64,000 nt of DNA from Thuidium tamariscinum (Eukaryota > Streptophyta > Bryopsida > Hypnales > Thuidiaceae), in contig OX344750.2 in NCBI GenBank assembly GCA_947034885.2, forward strand, positions 31,048,821-31,112,820, written 5' to 3'. A program made the translations under genes and the position numbers. The notes below the pieces were generated by a model. That model was not told the origin of the DNA. It searched no databases and saw nothing but the letters and a program-made list of their open reading frames with translations. Position 1 is the first letter of the stretch. Each line of letters begins with the position of its first letter. Shown piece after piece: positions 1 through 13,046 of the stretch.

Positions 1-885
1 AAGAACTCCTTTAAAAATAAATCTTCTAAGAAATTTAATTTTGAAATTGGTTTATGAAATTTATATCTATGTGGACAACTTTGAATCATTCCGTTTTGAT
101 TAATGAGATGAAATTTATGAGCTGATTTAGTTTGGGACAATTTACAAGTAGTTATAGAATTTCTACTTTACGAAAATGTTTGAAATCCTTTTTTTAGTTC
201 AATTTTGAATATTTTTGAAAAAGAAATAAAACATTGAGTGAAGATTGTCTATTACAATATTACAACCATTGGGATTGGCATTTTTCATTTCCATAAATAA
301 ATTGTTTGCAATTTAGTATTTTTGGAAGTGTTTTCTGCTGTTTTCTACCTACTATTTTCTTCCAATATCTTGTACAATGTCAAATGATTTGAAGTTTTTT
401 GAGCATATAGCCAACTTGCATTGAAAAATGAATTCAGAGAGCAATCATCCTTTTGAACAACTTGTCATACAAACAAATGTGACCTTCTACAAGCCAATTG
501 CAATGATGAAAAATGAATTATTGCCAATTCAAATGTTAAAATCTTGGAATGTTTACAATGCAAAATTCTCAAGTTTTCTCCACATCTTTTTAAACCACTC
601 TCCTATAGGCATTTTAAGTAACATGTGTCCAAAAAAACTATTTTCCAAATATTTTCACTTCAATTAGAAGTTTCAATATTAGAACATCTTTGGTAAAACA
701 TAGTCAATAACCTTTGTGGTTATAGCTACATTGTAGGTACATGTTATATAAAAATTTCGAAGGAAAAAAAATTCTTCATTCAAAATGAGCTATCCAAAAG
801 TACTATGCTACTAAAAGAAATGTTGCTTAGTCCTTTTGGAATAAGGGAAATCCACACATAATTACTTGATCTTTCTAGCAGAATT
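1..885 (+). repeat. Array unit 1, left part
   Basis: This is the left part of a roughly 3.1-kb repeat that recurs along the whole window. It opens inside the forward arm (AAATCTTCTAAGAAATTTAA, then the TTTGAATCATTCCGTTTTG block) and passes into the single-copy loop with the TTGTACAATGTCAAATG and GCATATAGCCAACTTGCATTG landmarks. The same order is readable at 17640-18300, 20563-21280, 31440-32300, 58640-59450 and 63596-64000. The open frame at 428-667 lies in repeat sequence, is not preserved in the other copies, and I do not regard it as a gene. Confidence 0.75.
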
Positions 886-1394
886 CACTATAAGAAACTC
901 GCGTTTTCTGTGTCGTCAAAATAAAAACACGTCATGTTTTTAAAAAATGTGACAGCGCTCGCAGTTGTTAGTTTTAATTACACAGTATTTTATTAGATAT
1001 CACTAGAAACATTGCATGTTTTTCATGCAACATGAATATGTCCATGGAGACAGGAATGTTTTTTTGAACGTCACATAGAACATGGTAAGATTTTTTCAAA
1101 CATCCAAAAAAATATAGATGGCCAATTGGCCACATCAGTAAAGAGTTCATTCTAATTTTGAAAAAATTAATAAAAAAATTTATGGTCTATAGTAAAAAAT
1201 TGACTACAAGTGAAAAACTTAAAGAAAGGGCAGCCACGTGGCATGTTTTGCAAAAAAAAAGGGAATGGATGAATGATTTGGATGCATAATGTGGATGAAA
1301 ATAAGTGGTCTATATATTAGTCCAGTGGTAGGAGGAGAGACAATCCGTATGGGATATGCAAGAATAACGTTGAGATGTTTAAGAAAACATCTTG

Positions 1395-1493
1395 ATGTTT
1401 GTAATGACATCAACATGTTTGAAATGACATTAACATGTTTGAAATGACATTAACATGTTTGAAATGACGTGACATGTCTCAAATGACATCAAC
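1395..1493. repeat. 20-bp minisatellite, about five copies
   Basis: The unit ATGTTTGAAATGACATTAAC recurs at 1395, 1415, 1435, 1455 and, more diverged, from 1474. It lies inside the CACTA element. I see no coding meaning. Confidence 0.85.
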
Positions 1494-1874
1494 ATATTCA
1501 ATTGTCAAGTTGTCATTTTTTCAAATCCCATATCTTTTGTCTCACCTAGGGCTAAGAAAAGATATAAGTATACTCTTTCCCTCCTTCATTTTCATTAACT
1601 TTAAATGAATTGATCTTTACATTTTGCCATCAAAAATTCTCAAGAAGGTAAATGGTAATTTTTTAAATTTTTTTAAATTTAATAATTTTATTGTTTTATT
1701 TTGTTTTATTTTTAATTTAATATGATTTATTTTCTGACTTAGACTTGTAGATATAGTATGTACTAACTAATGTTTAATTTGATGTCTCAAAAAAATGTCT
1801 AAATTGACATCTTAGAAAATACCATTAAAATTTTTAAGTGACCCAAAAAAATGCTGACAAAGAATGCCACATTA

Positions 1875-1943
1875 GCATAATTTGGGGTCTACGTCAACAT
1901 AATTTAGAAGCTCATGTCAGCATAATTTGGGGGTCCACGTCAC
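1875..1943. repeat. 23-bp repeat, three copies
   Basis: Three head-to-tail copies start at 1875, 1898 and 1921 with the pattern GCATAATTTGGGG followed by a variable TCNACGTCA part. They lie in the right half of the CACTA element. Confidence 0.75.
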
Positions 1944-2217
1944 AAAAAACATGGATGAGGCGATGTATGAAAAAAAATCATAGGTGGCATTGCTTGCCAA
2001 AAAGTTGCTGATGTAGACCTTCCTGCACTGCCAAATGGAACTATTTTGGGCCTTCAAATTAACTTGCCTTGAAGGATGTCCAAAAAAAAGGAACGTGTTT
2101 TCCGTTTTTTCCACCATGTTTTTTGCTTGTCCATTTTGACGAATTTTAAGTGACATCGTGTTTGACATGAAATCGCGTTTTTTTTTACGTCCTAAAATTT
2201 GTTGTTTTCTTATAGTA

Positions 2218-3908
2218 ATTTGTGCAATATGAAGTAAATGAATGCAAATTTTTTCCATCTTGAAAGATAGGAAATATGGGGATTCCAAATTTTTCATACT
2301 TCTATTTCCCACATTGAAATTACTACAAATTATGGGAGCCAAAAAGTGCTCCAAAATCCATTGCCAATGTGTGCACTCTTCTAATTCAAGACGGGTGATT
2401 CATGAACACCTTCAAGCCAACTCCATCATGTGTATAAAATGAGCCTAAGGTTGGAGGTCCATAAAGCATCTAGGCTCTAAAAGTATATAGCTCTTGATTT
2501 ATTTGTGCATTTTTCATTTTTTCTACTTTAGCTATGTATATAATTGTACATTTTCAAAAGCCCAAGAATGCACCTACTCACCATTGCGTGCAAACTTCAA
2601 AAACTCATGACTAAGGACGACCAACCCATTTCCATCAAACCCCATGATTGTTAAGCTATTTTTGACTTCTATTTGACCACAAAAGTCATACAAGTCTATT
2701 CATATTTTGACAAAATCATTGCATTCCTACCAACACAGGGTGATGTCTCAATCTTTTATTGGTTAACCTCTACTCTTTTCCAATTCTTGACACATGAATC
2801 ATGATAGAAGACCAACCCATTTCCACTAGACCCTGTGGCATTCATGCTACTTTTGACTTCTATTCAATTACAAAAGTTGTACATGTCCATTCATGTTTTA
2901 ACAAAATCATTGCATTTCTACCAAACGTGGATAAGGCCTCAATCCTTTATTAGAAAATCCTTGAGCTAAATTAGATGCATGCAAAGGTGGTTGAGGGTTG
3001 ATTATTGGAAATTTATAACTCCACTCTACAAGCAACTATTTACCTTCAAGAGAAAGCACTTTAGAAATTTATAGAAATTACATTTTTATTCAAAATTTTA
3101 TAGTTCTACTTGAATTTGATTCATAAAACAAGCGCACACCCTAGAAAAATATGTGCTCCTCTTGACATTGGCCCCAAGACATCGAGATTGAAAATTAGGG
3201 TAGTAATAGGCTTTTCTAAATGGTTTCATATAGTTCTGTAATATCATGAAACAAATGAATTTGGTAAAAAAATAGTAAATAGAAAGAAGTAGAAAATGAT
3301 TCAAAATACTATATTGCAAACAATTTATTTATGGAAATGCAAAATGCCCAAACTAATGGCTATGATATTGTAATAAACAATCTTCACTTGATGTCTGCAT
3401 TTTTTTTCTTAAAATTAAAAAGTGAATTAAGAAAAAGATTTCAAGCTTTTTTTTGTAGAGTAGAGATTCTTAAACTATCCGCAAACTACCCCAAACTAAA
3501 ACACCTCGTAACTTTCATTTCATTAATCAAAATTGAATGATTCAAAACTTCTCAAATAGATATAAACTTAACAAACCAATTTCTAATTTTTATTTCTTAA
3601 GAAAATTTAATTCTAAAGAAGTTTTCAAAGCTACCCATGTTACTCGCCAAGTAAAAAAAAACATATCATGCTATAACTTTTTATCCATATAGTGAAAAGT
3701 TATAAAAGTTATTGGGCCTTAAAGCTATTCTTTGGGAAAATGTTTTGTGAAAATCTAAAGAAAAGAAAAAAAAAACATTTGTAAGGAAGTAAAGGAACTC
3801 TCCGAAATGGTTATGTTGTCCAATTATGCAGTTTAGGGCTTTAGGGATTAAGGCCCAACAATTTTCATAACTTTTCACTCCATGGTAAAAAGGTTATGGC
3901 ATGCTATA
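2218..3908 (+). repeat. Array unit 1, right part, with junction hairpin
   Basis: The array sequence resumes directly after the CACTA element. Landmarks in order are the GTGCTCCAAAATCCATTGCC block (about 2345), GTTGGAGGTCCATAAAGCA (about 2450), two partial copies of the roughly 405-bp sub-repeat (TTGACTTCTATT motifs), then the reverse arm. The unit closes with a junction hairpin at about 3670-3900, where GTTATAAAAGTTATTGGGCC faces GGCCCAACAATTTTCATAAC. The short open frames here are by-products of repeat sequence. Confidence 0.75.
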
Positions 3909-5471
3909 TGTGAGCCCTCGAGATGGCACTCAGGACTCTGGGTCCATTTTTCGAGATTAAATAGCGAAAATTAGCTAAAATATTCAAGAAAAAGACATAA
4001 AAAGAGTGTTGAAGGAGTTTTGGTATCAGTCTATGCCAAAATGGTGGAAAACCAACTTAGAAGGTGGAAAATTCCTAATCCTAGAAATTTGAAACATTCT
4101 AAGTCTCCAAAGTAAGTTTATGTGAATATTTGGTAATTCCGAGGGAAATAAGGAATCGAGAGTTAGTCAGTCCTAGTAACTGTCTGTGCAAAGTCAACCT
4201 TTTAAGGATGCACATGACATACTGACTAAGCTAAAAGAGTCTACTATGAGCCTAGAAGAGTTACCAGGGCTTAAGTTCAATTTTGGAACAAATTGGATTT
4301 AAAAGTAAAACCACTACAATGGATTTGGAGAATTCGAACTTCACGAGATAAAAGATGGAGGATTGGAGATTGAAGACTACAGAGAGGTGTTCCAAGGGTA
4401 GGAGCATGCCAGGAGCGAACAAGAATCAAACAATTGTCCAAGATTCCCGGACATCGGGAATTAAATTGTCCAATTGGGCAAAGTAATTCCAAATTACTAA
4501 AATTAGAAAGGTGCAAAGTTGCTTGGGACTTACACCAAGAATCTAGGAGTGCCCTAGATGTTACCCAAATTATTTCAGATTTTTTCGAAATTCCATGTTG
4601 ACTCCATGGAAAGTCAACCGCACATACGAATGTTCGTAAATTCATAGAAATTACGTATGATGCGGTAAAATCTCACTAAAAATTAGGATAGGTTTTTGTG
4701 TAATTAATAAGCGCCCGGTCAAGTTTGAAGACATTCCGACATTCCCAACTACCAGAACTGGCATCGACATCAAATTTCACTGGAATTTACAAGTTGGCGG
4801 CGGGTTGACCGGCGTATCAAGAGCGAATGATGTCCGAATGTCGCAAATAAGGAGTCATTCCTTACTCTCACGGACATTACTAACAACCTTGGCCTGACAG
4901 ATTCATCAAAATGCGCAAATCCTAAGAGTTAGATTTTTGACTTTTAATTGGAGTTACCGTAATTCCAATATGGGCTCGCAAACGGCCTAGGAGTGAGGGG
5001 TAAGGGGTCCCTTACACTAATTGGGGTCTTCTGAAGACAATGGCGCAGACGGTTTTTCGTTTTGAGTTGTTCCCTAAAAGATAGAGAGGGTCATCTCTTA
5101 GTTTGACTTTTTAATCGTTAATTGCGGTTAATTAGAAGTGATTTTGGAAATATCTCTTGGAAAATCAAAGATTGGATTTGGTTAAGATCTCTTTCTTGCG
5201 TAAAAATCCATCTTTGGGCTAAAGAAAGACAATTTTCAAAATGACTTTTGGTTAATTTGCAAAATATCTACGTAAATTAGAGTTAATTCCAAAATATTTT
5301 GGGTTAAGATCTTGGATTTGATTTGGCCAAGATTTCGTTAGCCAAATGGGGATGTTTTTAGAAATTTTCACCATTAAACAAATATTATTCTGGAATTACA
5401 TTAGGGTAGTTTAGGATAAGAAGTAACAAAGTGTTTTCACTGGCAATTATCGAGAGAGGCCCGGCCACGAG

Positions 5472-5479
5472 TATATAAG
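5472..5479 (+). promoter_or_regulatory. LTR TATA box, copy 1
   Basis: TATATAAG is followed by a conserved GGGCCCCCCTCGAGGTTGCC block and a pyrimidine-rich start region. The same arrangement is kept in copies 2 and 3 of the LTR although the surrounding sequence has diverged, which supports a functional core promoter. Transcription would begin about 30 bp downstream, placing the U3/R boundary near 5505. Confidence 0.75.
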
Positions 5480-6378
5480 GGCCCCCCTCGAGGTTGCCAG
5501 TACCCTCATTCTTCTCACACCAACACTTCGTTCTTCTCACGTGCTACCGACGTGGTCGGAGCACCACTTGGACCAAAAGATTTTTGACCAAGTTTTGTTA
5601 TACTTTTCTTTTGGAATTCTTGAAGGCCTAGGGCCCCTTCAACCAATTCTCTTGTTCTTCTTGGCATAATAAGCTAAGGTGCAGCATTGTGGACTACTAT
5701 TCTTTGGAAATTTCATGTATCAAGCGCCAAAGTTCGGTTTGAGCATTGTCATGTGCACCTCCTTTGGTTGCAAAATCTTGAAATACTAAGAAATTTTGAG
5801 AATTCAACGTGAAAGTCCGGTTAAACATTGTCATGTGTACCTCCTTTTGCGAACAAAATTCTTGAAATAACTACTGGATTTAACCTCACGGCGAAGCTTT
5901 GAACCCACTTCCAAAATTTGGATAAAACTAAGCCACTATTCAAAAGCCTAAGGCAAGGCCAACACGAGGTCACATGGCTAAGATCTTAGTCATGTAAAGA
6001 CCCTTAAAGGTTAAGAATTAGGGGGAGATAAATAACCTTGGAAACTCCTCTACGTGGCCATTCCATTATTTTGCTTGACTCATCTTTGATTGTTCCTAAT
6101 CGTTAGATAGGCCATTGGAATCTTGACTATAAGCTAGTTTCCAAATACTTACTTCAGTTGTTGTTACCATTAGATAGGAGTTAGACTAGTTAAGAGGTAA
6201 ATTCCGGTTAGCCAAAAATCCAGAAAAATACCAAAAACCCAAAACCCCGAAGGGCTGGGTTCAGCCTTTAGCCAGGTAGTAAGTACCCAGTTGGGCGGAC
6301 TGAACACCCCGTGGGCGGACTGAAGCCCCGCCCCGCCAACCAGTGGCGCCTTGCCACGTGGCGGCCCCGGTTGGTGGC

Positions 6379-6481
6379 GGGCAGGCTGAGCGGCCAGGGA
6401 GGGAGTGGAGCGACCGGGCGAGGGAGCGGAGCGGCCAGGAAGCGGAGAGGCCAAGGAGTAGAGCGGCCAGGGAGTGGAGCT
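6379..6481. repeat. GC-rich GGAGCGGCCAGG minisatellite in LTR
   Basis: Short degenerate copies of GGAGCGGCCAGG (12-15 bp spacing) form an abrupt GC-rich island in AT-rich DNA. The overlapping open frames on both strands (6170-6564) are products of this low-complexity sequence. The equivalent segment of the other LTR copies has a different GC-rich repeat. Confidence 0.7.
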
Positions 6482-7558
6482 TCACCAAAACCAAACATTC
6501 ACAAACAAAAACTAAACCCACATACATGAAAGTAAGTGCATTTCTCACCAAAATTTTAGTCTGAAATTTTCAGTCATACATTAATATTGCAAAAGTTGGG
6601 TTTTAATAAAAAATCAAAGGAAAGGGAATCGACCACCCTATTTCCAATTGATTTTGCATCAAAAATTCAACATTTCCAACTTGAGGTTCACCACACAAAA
6701 CTTCCACTCTCCTAACCTCCATAGCCAAAACTCTCATCAAACTTTGCAACAAACTAAATGCAAGAGTGAGGTATACAAAAGGAATTAAAGGAGAAGGATT
6801 ACGAGAAGACAACCACGTGAGGGAATTTGACATTAAAAAACTAATTTCCAAAAGAATCTCACTATTGAATAAGGTGCTATATTCTTGAGGTTTGACCCTT
6901 GACAATTAAAAACTAATTGTTTCGGAATATCACTATTGAATTGGCTTTTATTCTCAGGGTATGTTCTACATTCTTTGGTAGTTAGTCATTAATTAGATTC
7001 TTAGAAGGTTTGGATTTTGTGGTTTTGTTTTATTAGGCCTAATAAGCCAAAAAGGAAACAAACAAACTGACAACTAATTTCTTTACAAATTAACAAAAAT
7101 TCAAAATTTAATTAGATTTGAAAAGATTTGATGATAGTTTTGATTTTAAAATACTTAATAAGACAAAAGGGAAGGGACAAATTGACAACTAATTTCTTTA
7201 AGGAATTAATGCAATTCCAAAAATGAATTAGATTTGAAAAGATTTGACAATAAATTCCAATTCAAAATAATTAAATTTAACTTGAATGAATTTGGATTTT
7301 GAATATTAATTTAGAACCAAAAGAAAAACTAAAACAACAAATAACTAACTATCAACCTTCCATTAATTTATTTAGACTAGAATATTTACCAAGACTTTAC
7401 CAAATAGGTAGATTAATTTGAATTGCAGTAATTTGTAATTACCGGAGGTTTAGGAATTAAAATAATTACGCAATTAAATTAACGCTACATAACCTTTAGT
7501 TTCTTTTTAATTAGGACAGAATTAACTGACCAACAACGTGAGAATTATTATGGATTAG

Positions 7559-7654
7559 ATGGAGAGCCGAGATGATTTCAATGGCGAGGTTGTAGGAGAA
7601 TATTTACACATGATGATATTTGACGACGGGACTATGGAGATTTACGCAGAGGAG
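7559..7654 (+). CDS. Putative first coding exon inside LTR copy 1
   Basis: ATG at 7559 opens 32 codons that end at GAG|GTAAAC, a good plant splice donor on a codon boundary; without splicing the frame would stop at 7727-7729. The peptide begins MESRDDF and contains VGEYLHMMIFDDGTMEIY. Copy 2 (46441-46536) has the same length and nearly the same residues, and the more distant copy at 41480-41581 keeps DGE, MIFDD and the IY ending while differing at many bases. This is the pattern of a protein under selection while it was active. I do not recognise the domain. I infer that it is the amino-terminal exon of a retrotransposon protein (gag is the natural candidate) whose other exons lay in the lost internal region. 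Confidence 0.55.
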
Positions 7655-7968
7655 GTAAACCGCTCACATTTGATTTTCATCCTCACTGTTTTACTGTTAA
7701 GTTTCTTTTTACCAAATGCTTGGAATTAGATTTAGGCACAATATCAATTGATAGAATAGAGTAGAGTAGGATCGCTTGGTTGAATTTTAGAATAGAATAG
7801 ATAGAATTATAACCACGAAATTAGATTAAAAACACTTAAAAAACGTGACTAAAAGAGTTCATTGCTTGGAAGGCTTTCTTTTAATACCCAATTAGAAAGA
7901 AAACTGAATTAGACACAGGACCCGTGTGAAAAACTCTTAGCTCGAGGGTGGAGTTAGGAGCACTCACA

Positions 7969-8785
7969 CTATATCATTTTTTAAGTCAGTGGGCAACTCG
8001 AGCATTTTAAAAAAGTTCGTTAAAAAATCCTTTTTCTAAAGAATAAAAAGTTGAAATTGGTTCTTTAGAGTTATATGTATGTAGGAAGCTTTAAATCATT
8101 CCATTATGATTAATGAGATGAAAGTTATAAGGAGGTTTAGTTTGTGAATAGGTATAGAGTCTTCGGAAACCATACCTATCTGCAAACTAAAACTCCTTAT
8201 AACTTTCATCTCACTATATAATCATAATGGAATGACTCAAATTTTTTAACTTATATATAATTCAAAAGAGCCAATTTTATCTTTTCGTTTTTCAAAAAGG
8301 GATTTTTTTAGAAAGTTTTTTCAGTCACCTGATTAGCGTAAATATTTTTTAAATGATATATCATGCAATACTTTTTTATCCATGAAGTCAAAGGCTATGA
8401 AAATGGTTAAATCTCAATGCTATTCTTCAAGCTTATATTGTGGAAAATTTGAAAAGAAAAGAAAAAATACTTCCTTCGGAATGAGCTACCCAAAATCACT
8501 AAGTTGCCAAAAGAAATGCAATTTGGCTCTTTATGAATTAAGGAAGAACCACCCGTACTTGATAACCTAGAGAAATTGTGAGTGGTACTACTAAGACAAA
8601 AATAGATGCAAAAATTTTCTGTATTGAAAGATAGTGAATATAGGGATTGCAAATTTTTCATGCTTTTATTTCTTACTTTGAAATTACTACAAATTTTAGG
8701 AGCCAAAAAGTGCTCCAAAATTTATTGCCAATGTCTACATTCTTCCAATTCAAGATAATTGAATCAAGAACACTTTCTAGCTATT
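7969..8785 (+). repeat. Array unit 2, palindromic start
   Basis: The unit resumes after the LTR with a compact palindrome at about 7985-8360. The left arm (GAATCATTCCATTATGATTAATG) and right arm (its mirror, at 8220-8240) surround a centre near 8160-8185 with ATAGGTATAGAG facing CATACCTAT. The array then continues through the GTGCTCC landmark to CTTTCTAGCTATT, where the next LTR interrupts it. Confidence 0.75.
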
Positions 8786-10362
8786 TGTGAGCCCTCAAGT
8801 TGGCACTCATAACTATGGGGTTATTTTTTGCGAATGTTGTACAAAATTAAGTTCATTTTTATGAAAAAAACACATAAAAAGAGAGTTGTGGAGGATTTTG
8901 GTAGCAATCTCTACCAAAGTAGTGAGGAATCATCTTAGAGGCTGGAGAAGCATAAAATCTAATGTTTTTCCTACTTCTAAGTCCTAGTAGTGAGGTTGAG
9001 TGATTAGTTAATAGTTCCGAGAGATGGGAGGATATTAGAGTTAGCGAGTCATAGTGTGTGTTTGTGTGAAATTAACCCTATAAATCCACATATGACATAC
9101 TAGCTAAGCCAATAGAGTCTATTTTAGGTCTAAAGAGTCAATAAGACTTTCAATCCCATCATGCTGAATATTAGGTTTGAAGGTCATAAACCAAAACAGG
9201 TAACTTTGAGATATAGAGTAGCAAAACAATGAAGATGGTGAAACGGATTCTTAGAGTGTACAAAGAGGTGTTTTCAAGGTAGAAGCATGCCAAGAGTGTA
9301 GCATAGGAGCCGATAGCTAAAGATTTTTCAATATCGGAGTAATTTGTTTCAATTGGTAGGAGTTACTTCAAAATTACTATTTTTAGACAAGTGCAAAGTA
9401 AGTGTGGAACTTGAACTTAGAATATAGGAGTGTTCTAGATGCTACCCAATTCATTTGGTATTTTTTCGAAATACCATGTTGATTCCATGGAAAATCAACC
9501 ATTGACAAATATATTTAGAAATTCTTAAAAATTACATATGTTGCAGTAAAATTTCACTAAAAATTAGATTAGGATTTTGTATTCTAAATAAGTGCTCAGT
9601 CAAGTTTGAAGTCATTCCGACATTCATAACTACCAATACCAACATCAACATCAAATTTCACAAGAATTTATAACTTGGCAGCGGATTGACTGGCGTATCA
9701 GAAGCTAACGGTGTTTAATTGGAGCAAATGAGAAGACATTCTTTGCCCTCATAGACATTCCTAACGACCTTCGCTTGACGAATTCATCAGAAAGCTCAAA
9801 CTCCAAAAGTTAAGTTTTTGACTTTTATTGAGAATTACCGTAATTTAAATTTGGACTTACGAATGGCCTAGGAATAAGGGGTAAGGGATTCATTTTACAA
9901 GTTGGGGTTTTCTAAAGACAATGGCACAAATGATTTTATGTTTTGAGTTGTTCTCTAAAAGATAAAAAGGGTCAATTCTTAGTTTGACTTTTTATCGTTA
10001 ATTGCAATTAATTAGAGGTGATTTTGCAAATATCTTTTCGAAAATCAAAGATTGAATTTGTTTAAGATTTTTTTTCTTGCATAAAAAGCCAAATTTAGGT
10101 TAAAGAAAGACAATTTTCAAAATGACTTTTGATTCATTTGCAAAAATATCTAAATAGATTAATGTTAATTTCAAAATATCTTGGATTAAAGATCTTGGAT
10201 TTGATTTGGCTAAGATTTATTAGCTAAATGGGGAGGATTATAAAGTTTTTCATCATTAAACTAGTATTATTTTGAAATTACAATTAAAATAAATTAAAAA
10301 TATCTAAAAAGAGTAACAAGTATTTTTCATTGGCAACTTACTGTAGAGGGCCCGGACACAAG

Positions 10363-10370
10363 TATATAAG
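10363..10370 (+). promoter_or_regulatory. LTR TATA box, copy 3
   Basis: TATATAAG is followed by GGGCCCCCATCGAAGTTGCC, matching the promoter block of copies 1 and 2. Confidence 0.65.
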
Positions 10371-12103
10371 GGCCCCCATCGAAGTTGCCAATACCCTCAT
10401 TTTTCTCGCCTACCAACACTTTGTTTCTTTTCCCTAGTAGTGCACTACTGGGGTGGTTGAAGTACTTTTTAGACCAAGATTGTGGCCAAATTTCTTTTGA
10501 ATTTTCTTTTGTTGCGAACTTCGAAGGACTGGAAGGTCTCTTCAAGTGACTCTTATTTCATTTTTTCTATGCATCAAAGGTTAGGCCTCAACCTCTTATT
10601 TAGTCCCGTTTTGTTTAAAATTTAAGAAAATTAGAATTAAAGTTTGGTTTAAACAGTGTCATGTATACCTCCTTCAACTTTTGAAACTTTAAATTATTGT
10701 ATTGATTATTAAAAATAGTTTATACTTGGAGTTGCCCCTACACAACAAAGCTTTGAACCCTATTAACAAAAGACTATTCTTTGTGCCACGTGGAAAAGCT
10801 TTCTTAGGTCAACTTTGCCACACCTTCACTCAAAACTTTCATTAGGTGTTAACTTTCTTTTACTCAGAAGACCCATAAAAATTAGTTCTTCAAAAAGTTA
10901 ATAACCCATTATCATTATTAGTTAGTCTTTTATCCATTTTCTCACAACTACTTCAAATTGTACAACCAGACAAGCCCTAAGCCAGAGTGCTGTAACCAGT
11001 CAAATTAGGAGGATTAGCGAAGCCAAGACGACTTAAACGAACAGAAGGTGGACAAAGGTAGGTGGACTGGTGACCAACCCCAGTTCGCTACATGGCGCCG
11101 ACAACCAAGTAGGCCAGGCAACGAGCTTCAAAGGTGAGACCGCCAAATTGTAGGTGAGCTAAAACAGTTAGATCATGAATGAGCTAAGACAACCAAATTG
11201 TAAGTAAGTTGAGACAATATACAATAAAGCTCCAAAACAAGCTAGTGAGTAAATTCCACATTTCCACAAATATTTTTGGAAAACAAAATACAAATTTTAT
11301 TTATAAAATTCTAAAGGTTGGCTATTGCTTGCCACAACAACAATTTTGTTTTTCACACTAAAATTGCTTCTTTACATGTCATGCTAAATTTCCTATTAAA
11401 CCTCCACTAATTGTTTTTCAACTAATTTTCAACTCACAACTTCCAACATTCTCCTAAACAAATGAAAGAAATTTAGGGAGAGAGATGATTTAGAGTAGGA
11501 AGGAATATGGGGGAAATTGTGCATGTGAGGAATTAACAATTAAAAAATACATTTAAAAAGAGTCCTACTATTGATTTTTCATTCTTTTGTTCTTTATTCC
11601 TTGTTGATTAGTTATTAATTAGATTCTTGAAGGAATTAGGGGTGTTTGGATTTTGTCAAAGTTTTGTTTTATTAAGTCTAATAAGCAAAAAAGAAAAAGA
11701 CAAAATGACAACTAATTTTTTTAGAATTAACATGAAAATAAAAAATTAATTGGATTTGGTTTGATTTGATTTGATTTCAATATTTTAAGATTCTAAATTA
11801 ATTAAATTCAAATTGTCATTTGTCTTATTTGACACAATAAGCCAAAAGGACAAAGACAAATCAACAACTAATTTCTTTAGAATGAATAAATTTTAACAAT
11901 TCATTAGATTTTATAAGATTCTTATTAGTTTTAGTGGATTTAGCTATTTTGCGGTATTTCAATCATTATCAAGGAATTAGGAATTAATAAAAATATGCAA
12001 TATAATCAAAATCCCATAACCATTAGTGGAATTGAAGTAGGATTAATAATTAACCTTGTAAAAAACAATCATTAAAATTGAGAATTTACTATGGATTAGC
12101 CAA

Positions 12104-12197
12104 ATGGATGGGGAGTTTGATGGGGAGATTTATAGGAAAAATATACATATGCATGATGATATTTGATGATGGTACCATGGAGATTTACACTCAAGAG
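12104..12197 (+). pseudogene. Broken copy of the LTR first exon
   Basis: ATG at 12104 gives MDGEFDGEIY, matching the start of the exon at 41480, but a 4-bp insertion (ATGC, near 12149) shifts the frame and brings in a stop. After the insertion the sequence still encodes a MMIFDDGTMEIY-like run in another frame and ends CAAGAG|GTATGC, a consensus splice donor. The damage fits the age of this LTR copy. Confidence 0.55.
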
Positions 12198-13046
12198 GTA
12201 TGCTAGTCTCACTTGATTTCATTTGATTTCCACAAAGTCATTGATTCTTCTTAAACCACAATTAAAATTAGTATTACAAAAATTGTTAGAATTAAATTAG
12301 GATTTAGATTTAGAATTATTAGTTTTTACTTTATTAGATTCCCCTATTTTAAAAAAATTTGAAACCCTAATATTAATCAAAACTATCATTAGATTAGACT
12401 AAACAACCTTTTAATTTGAAGTTTTGGAAAGAATCTAAAAAGATATTCCATTAGGAAATCTTTAAAAAAATTTACAAAGGATTCTAAAACTATTTTTAAT
12501 TTGAAAAATCATTCGTATTTGAGTGAGATATTGTTGGATGAAGTCTAGAGCCTAACTCGATGAACTTTTTAATATTAACCAAAATTAGACAATAAATTAA
12601 GAATAGAAAACATTAGTTATTAAGAAGTGAAGGTAAAATTTTAGAACTTACACTTTGTTTGCTATTTTTACTTCACAGATGAAGTTTTAAAAGTCAATTA
12701 GGACTCATTTTCCATCTCTCAATACCTTTTGGAAGGAACTTCTAATTTTTTTTTTATTTTACCATTTTGAAAACCTTAGAAACCAATTTTGAGCTAGAAT
12801 TAGACGAACTTAGATTTAGATTTGCAAAATCCTAAAATTACAATAGTTTATCCAAACCCTTATATCCTATTACTTTCTATAACAATTAGTGATTTTTTTA
12901 ATAGTTTTAGAAACTATATACATCAATTGAGAGTCCATTGTTTGGATGGCGCTCTTTTTGATCACCCAAAGCATTTACTATTTGAAATTGTTAATACAAC
13001 CTGTGTGCTAGGTTTTAATTTACAGGTGAAGTTAGAATTGCCCGCA

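Larger units (their letters stand above)
886..2217. mobile_element. Non-autonomous CACTA-type DNA transposon
   Basis: The element begins CACTATAAGAAAC and ends with the near-mirror TTTTCTTATAGTA. It is flanked on both sides by ATT (883-885 and 2218-2220), the 3-bp target duplication expected of the CACTA (En/Spm) superfamily. Length is 1332 bp and no transposase is visible, so it would depend on an enzyme supplied in trans. The interior holds two small tandem repeats and A/T homopolymers. The final base of the right end is A where a perfect CACTA mirror would have G, a change shared by the element at 28460. The family is assigned from termini and duplication only. Confidence 0.8.
3909..7968 (+). 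mobile_element. Giant solo LTR, copy 1 (4060 bp)
   Basis: The sequence starts TGTGAGCCCTCGAG and ends GGAGCACTCACA, so it has the TG...CA ends and short inverted termini (TGTGAG/CTCACA) of an LTR. It is flanked by a perfect 5-bp duplication CTATA (3904-3908 and 7969-7973), and the empty site is seen in other array units (GCATGCTATGTCATTTTTTAA). No internal region, primer-binding site or second LTR follows, so it is best read as a solo LTR left by LTR-LTR recombination. It carries a TATA box (5472), a G-box core CACGTG (6355), a GC-rich minisatellite and a short coding exon near its 3' end. It matches the copy at 43022-46826 closely over most of its length. Confidence 0.88.
8786..13046 (+). 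mobile_element. Giant solo LTR, copy 3, old (4261 bp)
   Basis: It starts TGTGAGCCCTCAAG and ends GAATTGCCCGCA. It aligns block by block with copies 1 and 2 but has many substitutions and A/T drift, so it is the oldest full-length copy. The flanks CTATT and TGAAC could both derive from CCAAC, which is the sequence of the intact site in other units (CTTCTAGCCAACCCCAACATG), so the duplication is only inferred. The TATA box (10363) is kept. The exon near the 3' end is frame-shifted. Open frames within it (10327-10545, 12822-13049) are not preserved in the other copies. Confidence 0.75.

Noticed and set aside
1917..2354. Open frame of 145 codons on the minus strand, the longest in the window
   Set aside because: It crosses the right end of the CACTA element into array sequence, has no recognisable domain, and the equivalent array segments in other units do not keep the frame.
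4277..4645. Open frames of 122 codons (here) and 78 codons (43522-43758) on the minus strand that resemble each other
   Set aside because: The similarity follows from near-identity of LTR copies 1 and 2. The second copy is interrupted, and the older copy 3 has no such frame.
6170..6564. Five overlapping proline-, arginine- and glycine-rich frames on both strands
   Set aside because: They are products of a GC-rich minisatellite, and no frame is kept in LTR copy 2.
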